DNA of 64,000 bases from Rotaria socialis (lineage: Eukaryota > Rotifera > Eurotatoria > Philodinida > Philodinidae), in contig CAJNYU010003295.1 of assembly GCA_905331475.1 (NCBI GenBank), positions 1 through 64,000 on the forward strand. Direction: 5' to 3'. The translations under genes were made by a program, and so were the position numbers. The notes under the pieces were generated by a model. It was given only the letters and a program-made list of their open reading frames with translations. It was not told where the DNA came from and did no database searches. Shown here piece by piece: positions 56,038-64,000 of the stretch (position 1 is the first letter of the stretch; every line of letters starts with the position of its first letter).

Positions 56038-56339
56038 TGTCTGAGAGAAAGATCGAGAAGATTAGTTGAATAGGTAGCTACGTATACGATTTCAACTTGA
56101 AATACACGCAAGACACATTTCATGCGTGTTGAATTAACCAATCAGATTATTACGACCACATCATCATCGCTTGCCATTGCTGTTGCCATTCATCATCGTG
56201 CATCAATGGCACATTAGCTACGTAGATGCCACCACATGCATAAACATTGCCAGGCGACGAATGAAAATTTGATGAGAGAGAGCTATGAAAGTTTTTCATG
56301 CGTTAATACAATACAAGACTTAATTATCGTATTAGAATT
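56038..56339. promoter_or_regulatory. Shared divergent promoter region of TMED and TTC8
   Basis: Only 302 bp separate the two start codons on opposite strands, so both promoters must lie here unless the mRNAs are trans-spliced from longer upstream transcripts. The middle (about 56160-56250) is richer in GC and in 'catcatcg'/'gccattgc' words than its surroundings. No TATA box is obvious in a sensible place. Confidence 0.6.
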
Positions 56340-58788
56340 ATGCTACAAATTGATCCATTATTTCAGGCGATCAGTTTATTTCGTCGTCGTCGATATGAAC
56401 CATGTGTTGAAATAACAACTCGTTTACTTGAAAAAAATCCTAATGATCAAGTAAATCTATTATCAATGTCTCTATGTGTATATTATAATTAAATGTTGTC
56501 TTGTCTGCTGTGAATTAGACCAAGTTTCATAGAAATAACCACTTGAAACTTTAGGTAGCATGGTTACTTAAAATGCGTGCACTAACAGAACAATTATACA
56601 TAGATGAAACTGAGATGGGTGATGATGGTCTGGCTGATATGTTAGATGACAATGCGTTTCATCAGGCACCAATGCCTGGTACATCTATGCGACAACCAAC
56701 TGCTAATCCAAACATAGGCGTAACTGGACCAAGTCCTGCTGTGAGACCTGTGACAATGTCTGGTCGACCAATCACTGGTGTACTTCGATTGAATACTCAA
56801 TCGACACAAGCCGGCAAGAGCATGGAAAATATATTGAAGACTGCTCGTACAGCAGCTACAGCAAGACCAGTAACAACTGCTAACGGCCGTTTTGTTCGAC
56901 TTGGAACAGTAAGTAAATAATACATATATATATAGTTTTTTTTAAACAAACAAAGAAAAACATTATTCGCAGTGAAGTTTTTCAAGAGCATTAATAAACA
57001 TGAAAGTTATTTTAAATCATTAGCTGGTGTTAGATTGAGTCCGAATTTTATCGGTGCATTATTTTGTTCATTATCACCGCAAACACATTGACAATTCAGA
57101 CGATATTCAGGCATTGTAATATATTCTTGAATATCGCGTAGAAAATCTAATGAACCATTTTGACATTTGGAAATTTCTTTACTTGCATCACAACAACATT
57201 TACAGTCAACAAATGAAACATTAAAATGATCTTTTAAATAACCATTTAACACGTTTGATGTTGCCGATTTCTGATCATTTGTAGTAGATATTTGTTGAGG
57301 TGATGAAACATTTTTTGAGCTTGATATACAATTCATAATCAATTAAATAATATGTCAACAGAAATTAACGCGCCTGATTTTCATTATTTTTGTTTTTGTT
57401 TAGGCTTCAATGTTAAGTACGCGTGATGGGCCATTCATCCAAGTAGGTCGACTTAATCTGCCTAAATATGCACAAAATCAGGCGATAGCTCGATTACTTT
57501 TTGAACATTTATTCTATCACGCGAATGAGCTTCGAACGGTATAAATTAATAGTAGATGAGAAAATGATACTATTTGCTTTCTGTAAATAGGCTCTTCAAT
57601 TAGCTACGCTTGCTAATGAAATAACAGTAAATAAAGATTGGTGGTGGTTAGTACAACTTGGAAAATGTCAACATCGGTAAATATTTATTTGTTTTGTCGA
57701 CTATAAAAAACTTATTTTCGATAATTTTCAGTTTAGATATGTTGCGTGATAGCGAAAAACATTATTTACTTTCACTTGAAATTCAACCTATGGTTGATAC
57801 ATATTTATATTTAGCTAAAATTTATCTTCGACTTGATCAACCATTACTTTCTATAAGTAAACTTCAAGAAGGTTTAGGAAAATTTCCTTACGAACCATTT
57901 TTAGTACAAGCTATTGCACGCATTCATGAAGTATATCAAAACTTTCACAAAAATAAACCAATTGTTTTCCTTACAATTTTTATTCGTAGGGTCTTAATGA
58001 TATGACACAAAGCGCCGACAAGTACCGACAAGTACTACAATTAAATAATATAAATATTGAAGCCATAGCATGTATCGCTGCAAATCATTTCTATAATGAT
58101 CAACCAGAAATTTCATTAAAATTCTATCGTCGTCTTTTACAAATGGGTGTAATGACAGCATCCATTTTGACAAATGTCGCATTATGCTGTTTTCATGCGC
58201 AACAATATGATATGGTTGTCACTTGTTTCACAAAGGCCTTAGCAACTGCAACGGTCGATGAAGAACGAGCCGATATTTGGTATAATATCGGTGAAATGGC
58301 CTTAGTATATACCAAGATATTCTGTAACTTAATTGAACAAATTTTCTGTTTTTAGTATACAGTAGATACTTCATTTGCAATTCAGTGCTTTCGTTTAGCA
58401 CTTGTTTTTAATAACGATCATGCCGAAGCATATAATAATTTAGCCTTAGTGGAAATACAAAGAGAAAATTATGAAACAGTAGAAACATGCGTTTTATACG
58501 TTTAATATGAAATTAAAATGAGTATTTCTATTTAGGGCCGCAGTTATTTGCAAATTGCTCAAGGTCTTGCACCACATATGTTTGAACCATTTTATAATTT
58601 TGCTAAAGCATCATATCAAGTAAATAGAATTAAATCTAACAGCTAGTATTATCATTTTCGTTTTTGATTAGAAAAGTGATTTTCAAAGTAGTTATCGTGC
58701 AATCAACAGTTCACTGGAATTATACAAAAATCATTCGGATTCAAAACAAATTTTTGATGAACTTAAAAAAATGCTTGCCGAGCTTTAA
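56340..58788 (+). CDS. TTC8: TTC8/BBS8, tetratricopeptide subunit of the BBSome
   Basis: BBS8 is one of the eight core subunits of the BBSome coat, which moves membrane proteins in and out of cilia. Nine exons (56340-56450, 56555-56908, 57404-57538, 57591-57676, 57732-57930, 57990-58304, 58356-58478, 58536-58619, 58672-58788) close in frame to 507 residues, near the vertebrate length. The family's N-terminal linker is clear: PMPGTSMRQP, PSPAVRPVTMSGRPITG and ANGRFVRLGTASML. TPR-rich segments follow: NKDWWWLVQLGKCQHRLDML, TYLYLAKIYLRLDQP, IACIAANHFYNDQPEISLK, FYRRLLQMGV, CFRLALVFNNDHAEAYNNLA and LAPHMFEPFYNFA. It ends ELKKMLAEL. The exon 6-7 junction (donor at 58305) is chosen by alignment to family memory, dropping a few residues of read-through. 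The AG at 56334-56335 stands four bases before the ATG. Confidence 0.96.
57007..57336 (-). CDS. Small antisense ORF nested in TTC8 intron 2
   Basis: Intron 2 of TTC8 (56909-57403) is 495 bp, far longer than its other introns. On the opposite strand it contains an uninterrupted 109-codon frame from ATG 57336 to TAA 57007. The peptide has balanced, protein-like composition with a cysteine-rich middle (DCKCCCDASKEISKC) and a later NCQCVCGDN, plus DFLRDIQEYITMPEYRL. No signal peptide, splice acceptor or known domain is seen. It could be a nested single-exon gene, a fragment of a gene captured in the intron, or chance. Length and codon choice in AT-rich DNA make chance less likely but not excluded. 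Confidence 0.45.
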   Translation of the reverse strand: MNCISSSKNVSSPQQISTTNDQKSATSNVLNGYLKDHFNVSFVDCKCCCDASKEISKCQNGSLDFLRDIQEYITMPEYRLNCQCVCGDNEQNNAPIKFGLNLTPANDLK

Positions 58789-59441
58789 AATTTTTTCCTA
58801 TCTTCTTAATAGATGAAAATATTTAAAAAAACAAAAACGTAACTTTTCTATTCTAATGGTTTGGACCGTCGAACGGAAATACATATGCATCGTTTTTATT
58901 ACCTATCAAAACATCTGCTGCATTAATTTGAAAAGATGAAAGTTAATAACATTACTTTTTAGTCCTCAATATACTTCAAACCTCCTGTGCTAACATGAGT
59001 GACTACGTGTATTATTGCTAAAATGCATTCTCGCACAGGATTCAATCGAATTTTGTAGCCTAAGCTCGTACTCGCTTATACGATAGGAATATTCAAGATA
59101 AAAAAATCAACTGATTGATTTGTCTAGTAGTCAATTTACTTTTTCTAACTACGGTCAGCTGACACATCGAATATATGAATTTTCAGTGACAACAATACAA
59201 AAAGAGCGTTATTGCAAAATGTAGAAGCGATGATTTATCTGTTCTGCGAAATCATGGTGTCTCCAAAATTGACGTAGAAACTTTTACATTGAATTCTGTA
59301 TTCAAGCAAAAGTTAAGTATAAATTTGCATTATAAGTCAAAATCACGATCGCTTCCTATTGCCGATTAATAATATGCGCATGACTCTACTTTGATTTTCT
59401 TTTCATATTGTACGATATATCATATAACAAACAATAATTTA
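58789..59441. other. Intergenic between convergent TTC8 and SLC45 genes
   Basis: 653 bp holding both 3' UTRs. No gene or repeat noticed. Confidence 0.55.
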
Positions 59442-61137
59442 TTATTTATCGAGTCTAATCAACTCTTGTAGTTGATGTCGATTTATCACAATTCGATTTA
59501 TAAACCAAAGTGAGCAAAGAGCAAGTACAAAACTTGTTACAATATATGAAAGTGTCGATTTAAATATTAACATAATATAACCCATAATCAGCGAAGAAAT
59601 AATTTGAGATGCAAAATAAGTACTATCGAGTATGCCTAAAATAGTACCAATACCACGTGTTTGTATAACAGGATTATCTGCAAAATAAATCTAAAAATTT
59701 CAAAACAAAAATAAGAACCGAATATAAAAATTGGTTTTCTCTCTGTTACTTCTCGATTCGCATGATATGTCATAACAAGAGTATAAGGTATGGATGTTAA
59801 TGATGCCATACCAAGGCCCGATAATGATGCCATTATATTAACAACAATTATATTTGTTGATGCATATATAACCAACATCGACAAAGCAAAAACAAACATT
59901 CCAAATGAAAATACTAAGTGAATACCAAATTGATTGATTAAAGGCTTCAGTAAGGGAGCATATAGAGCACCAACAATACAATGAAATAATAAACCATAGG
60001 AAGCAGCACGTACACCTTGATCATATCTAATACGTTCAATAGATAATTCATCAGCACCTGGATCACCCTTATAAACTGTTTGACCAACGAAATCAGTAAA
60101 AAATAAATTAAATGTCATTATAGCTGACCTAAATCGTTCGATCAGTAAGAACATATAAAAATCATTTAGACAAAAAGAAATTCACAAACCATGAACAACA
60201 TTCGGCCAGTGTTAAACGACGTAAAACAAATGGCATTGTGAAAATAGTTCTAACTGAATTTGATACTGTAGAAAAAGCATTTTTTACAAATTTTAAAGGA
60301 AATAAATAATCTAATATTGATGCATCAGGAGGTTGCATTTGTTCATCGATATAATCGTAGACTTTTTCGTTAGCTGAGATTAAAGTAAAACAAAGTGTTA
60401 TTGAAAAAAATAACAAAATAACACCGAATGTCAATTTTTCTTGTCCTTGTAAATAATTACTAAGAAATGAGTCAGTCCAATCTGTCGCTGTTATTAAGTA
60501 ACCTAAACAGCCACCTATAACAAACGATTATAGTTGAATTTTTAAATTTTCAATAAAATTCTACTTACCAAATGATGTCATGAATGAGTAAACAAAAAAA
60601 CATGAATTTTCTTGCGGTGTACCTTTGCATACATCGTAAATTAATGATTCACATGGATTAAAACAGGCTTGAGCAGAAAAATCAAATAGAACACAAGTGA
60701 TGACTAACAAACAGAGACCAAGTTTTGGTGAATGAAAAAGTACACCTAAAATAGTGAGATTAAAAGTAAAATAGTAAATGATATTTCTTTTTCTTGTTGT
60801 CAATTATTTTACCAATGGCTTCACTCTGTGGAATTAGTACAAGACAAAAAATGATTGTTATACAAAAACCGAGTATAAACGGACGTCGTTTACCAAAACG
60901 AGAACGACAACGATCGCTTGAATGACCGACAACAGGACAAAGAAGAAATCCTAATAAAGGACCACATCCCATTAACCAAGTCATTGATGATTCGGAAATT
61001 CCTGCTTTGAGTAAAATAGGCGGGATATAAGTAAATGCAGATGCCGTACAGAATTCTAATCCGCATACAAGCGACGTAATGACGAACAAATGAACTATAT
61101 CATAGTTATAAATTGATTGTAAATAGTTCATGTTCAT
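59442..61137 (-). CDS. SLC45-like proton-coupled sugar transporter (MFS)
   Basis: Five exons (61137-60813, 60745-60569, 60514-60190, 60128-59750, 59690-59442) give 484 residues with about twelve hydrophobic segments. Family marks of SLC45 (PAST/MATP/prostein, sucrose-type H+ symporters) are visible. After TM1-2 comes PILLKAGISESSMTWLMGCG and PVVGHSSDRCRSRFGKRRP, the MFS signature loop. Next is DFSAQACFNPCESLIYDV. In the second half FFTDFVGQTVYKGDP and TRGIGTILGILDSTYFASQI match the SLC45 segments. The last junction uses donor GTAACA (59749) and acceptor TTTTTAG, a 59-bp intron restoring NREIYFADNP. It is shorter than vertebrate SLC45A1, fitting the A2-A4 size. Substrate is likely a disaccharide or hexose, by family only. 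An AG about 25 nt before ATG could be a trans-splice site. Confidence 0.87.
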
Positions 61138-63767
61138 AAAGAGCCCATGAAATTCATGTGATAGCTGTTATTTATTGTTCGTCAGAAGGTCATATTTGGC
61201 AAAAAGAATGAACGCAGTAACTAAGTGTCTTATGCATGTGCGTATACGCGGTATGTTTTTTCTTGTTCTTCGTGTGTTCTATTGTAAATATAGATTTATG
61301 AGTATGATGCGGTCACTAAAAAGAAAAAGAAAAAGAAAAGCTGCTTGCCAGTGAGTATAAGAAAGAAAGGAGAGCAAAAAACAGGTCATAACTCACTGAT
61401 CAGCGAGGAAATGAAGATAAAAATGCGTTACCGATGAGAAGAGAATACAGCCAATCGGCTCTATTTATACTCTACAATTATTTCTTTCTTCTCTTCTCAT
61501 ACATTAGAACATCAGTATATCTACAATTGGTTAGACGAGAACTAATAGGCACAGCTGCCGATTCCACTATGTATTCATACAGATTCTTGCTTTGTTCTTC
61601 TATTGACTTTCGTCGGACTTGTTTAAGTATGTTATACTTTCAAACGATGAAAATTCCCATAAGAATAAATCCGAAGGAATTACGACTACAACAACTCTAT
61701 CAAGTGAACTCTTTTCTTTAATTTAACGATAAAACAAATTTATTAAAATATCAATCAGTTTCGGTAGCAAATAGCAGCAAATGTTGCTTGAATTTATAGT
61801 CAAAGACATGCATCGGGATTAAGAACAAATACGGTATGTCTGTAATAAGATATGTTCATGTCGTTGGATACCGTACAAACGAAACGCAAACTACTGTTCT
61901 AAAGTATAATAAAACACACTCATGAAAAAATTCGATTTGATTGATCTAATAATAACGATAAACAAATATTAAAATGCGACTAATTGAAAGTATAATCAAT
62001 GCTTTTTTAAATACCACAAAAAGTCTACTATCATATTGAAATATTCCATTATAATTATAGCTTGGTATTAATTGCAAAATACCAATAAACAAAATGTTTT
62101 CATATTTGAATTAGAACTTCAAATATAACAAGGGCGTAAAAAATGCTATATAAGATTTCATTTCATCCTTATCAATTCCATAGAATGAAGTAACATAGGA
62201 TTATGATAGAATCCGAAATAACGAGTACCCTTCTCAAGCAAACACTTATTTACGATTATAATGCATCAGAAGTCATTGTGACATGCCGCTGGACTAATAT
62301 GAAAACGTTGCCCTCACAAACAATCGTTTTATTTTTGTTCAACTATTTCTTTTAGCGTTTTGTTATTTACGATTTTTGTCTGTGTAAATATCTACGTTCT
62401 TAAAAAAAAAAGGAATGGGCTGAAATCTTTAGTTTAAATATACAAAAACAAAAACTAAGAGAATTCCTTCGAAATCCTGTTGATAATTTCCAATAGTACT
62501 CTTTATTAACGTATCTTCACAGTAATTACTGGCAGATGTATGATGCAATATGTCATAGTCAAGTATTGAATTCAATAATATGTACGTAATCGCAATATAT
62601 CATCAAGCGAACCAAATAAACAATCATAGATAACTTATTATTAGTATCATAATGGAAATTACTAAACGATAGACTGATACTAAACTATCAAGAGCAAGAG
62701 GATTAAGTTGATCGAAATTTTCTAATAATTCTCTACGACAACATATTATGCATTTATTTCGCGCAAGAATCGTACGTTATAATGTAAGGTCGAGACCTTC
62801 CACGAGGTTAAATATACGCTCGATCTTGTTGAATCAATTTCAAGTACAAGAATATTTGAAAGTAAAAAGATGTGCCGAGATATTTGTTCAAAATTCTTCT
62901 AGCTCTAGTTACACCGATAGTTGAATGCGCATTCAGTGACAGCTAAATTTCCTATTTTAAAACCGGTCTTGTATCAAAAATATTAAAACATCGACAACGA
63001 TGAAATCTCCTTGTAATAATCGGAAATGTTAACGACCAAATCCATATGATGAAAGAAATATGAATGATATAGGAAATGACGAGACGATTTTTAAGCCAAT
63101 AAATTAATCTTCGGCAACTGCCAAGTACAGGAACAAATGTTCTATTTCAAACATGATAGAAAACAATTCATCACGTTGGAAACTCGGTCGTCCACAATAT
63201 GGACTTCTATGCCGAATCTATCTGCTGAAATTTGTATGTATGACATCATAATAAGAATGATATGCCTTATGTCATGAGTATGCTTATTGTAATCAGATCC
63301 GCAGTAGCACATACAAATGGAAATTATATACGAAAGGATTTCTTCAGTTACTATTTTTTCGAATGTCATGCCTATAATATTATTTCTCTTTCAAAAGACG
63401 ACGATAGGCGCAAGAACTAAAACGTCCTTTGAATTTTTGGATTTAAAGAGAGAAAAAATCAGCATGGAACTTTTTTTTATTTAATAATTGGATTTCAAAT
63501 TATGACTACGACTAGATGTAGAGTAGAAAAGGTCTTCCGAGGGCTCGGATCGAAGATTGCAGGCGTTTTAATTTCCCCATAATAGGACAAAACGTGCAAT
63601 TAAAAATGTTTCGTTTTGAGTATTTCCGGAAACGCCCTGTTCACAATAAAATTTTAAGTAAAATAGTGATGGCTGTTCATTGTGACCTACTTATATGCGT
63701 TGTATAAGAGCCAAACAGTATATGATAATTAACCATTTTGTGTTGTTTACAAAAAAAGAAAAGAATA
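61138..63767. other. Long intergenic, no gene seen
   Basis: 2.6 kb of AT-rich DNA. Frames at 61434-61721 (+) and 63142-63369 (-) lack family features or splice partners. No transposon ends or tandem arrays noticed. Confidence 0.5.
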
Positions 63768-64000
63768 ATGCGACCGAATTATAAACTAGACTCGGATCGA
63801 TTGGTAAGATTTTTTAATGATCCTTATAAATATATTCCGATCAAGTTCACTAAACTGCTTTAGCTTTGAAAATAAAATTGTTTTTATTTAAATATACTTG
63901 TAGAATCGTCTCGTTCCTGCTGTGCTCATTCAATTGCATCAAAATTTCAAGTGATTGACGATGATCAAGAAAACAATCGAATATTCGATGACTTTCACAG
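63768..64000 (+). CDS. Possible 5' exons of a gene running off the right edge
   Basis: ATG at 63768 opens a 12-codon exon (MRPNYKLDSDRL) with a perfect GTAAGA donor at 63804 and an upstream AG after an A-run. An acceptor CTTGTAG lies at 63897-63903. In phase with exon 1 the next exon reads NRLVPAVLIQLHQNFK before a stop, which would need another donor at 63952. In another phase the bases 63904-64000 stay open to the edge (ASKFQVIDDDQENNRIF). The two readings conflict, so the model is tentative and no family can be named. Confidence 0.35.

Noticed and set aside
59690..59760. Alternative SLC45 splice keeping VTERKPIFIFG with a GTTCTT donor
   Set aside because: It also closes in frame, but the GTAACA donor with the TTTTTAG acceptor gives a standard-size intron and a better family match.

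Overview
This 64 kb window is nuclear DNA from an animal, most probably a bdelloid rotifer. That call is inference from several features. The DNA is AT-rich. Most genes are cut by many tiny introns (about 54-62 bp, GT..AG) while intergenic stretches are long. Several genes carry an unpaired 3' splice acceptor a few bases upstream of the start codon, as expected for spliced-leader trans-splicing. The left edge holds a GC-richer 35-residue HEAT-repeat array of a type I associate with bdelloid genomes. The genes are those of a ciliated animal with a nervous system. No bacterial operon, CRISPR array, rRNA or convincing tRNA was seen.

Layout. 1-892: 3' end of a HEAT-repeat protein gene (+). 0.9-5.5 kb: repeats (a perfect 120-bp inverted repeat, a 184-bp hAT-type MITE) and two small unrecognised coding pieces. 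5.5-11.5 kb: anamorsin/CIAPIN1 (-) and a 15-exon Tousled-like kinase (-). 12.4-14.1 kb: a 1.6-kb hAT-like non-autonomous element. 15.8-19.2 kb: a secreted WAP + 10 CCP protein resembling the synaptic scaffold LEV-9/Hasp (+). 22.0-23.7 kb: glutamine synthetase (+). 26.0-26.7 kb: a four-TM TMEM272-like protein (+). 29.8-31.4 kb: an ABHD13-type serine hydrolase (+). 33.0-36.0 kb: glycyl-tRNA synthetase (+). 37.5 kb: a poly-G/N/poly-C assembly gap. 37.7-41.7 kb: two unrecognised low-complexity proteins (+). 42.5-43.2 kb: an RS/Gly/Pro-rich protein with a coding minisatellite and a start codon split by an intron (-). 46.3-47.6 kb: an intronless CCCH + NYN + C2H2 (MARF1-like) protein (+). 48.2-49.3 kb: two consecutive foldback repeats. 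50.3-53.6 kb: an MFSD8/CLN7-like transporter (-). 55.2-58.8 kb: a p24/TMED cargo receptor (-) head-to-head with TTC8/BBS8 (+), which has a small antisense ORF in one intron. 59.4-61.1 kb: an SLC45-like sugar transporter (-). The right edge may hold the first exons of another gene.

The genes are individually transcribed housekeeping or cell-biology genes and do not form one pathway. The closest to a shared unit is the TMED/BBS8 pair, whose start codons are 302 bp apart. For the recognised multi-exon genes I traced exons by hand; all reading frames close across every junction given. Those exon models are the most solid content here. I found no clear new multi-gene system. The most unusual items are the split start codon, the trans-splice-like acceptors, the LEV-9-like gene, the fresh HEAT-repeat duplications and the inverted-repeat structures.
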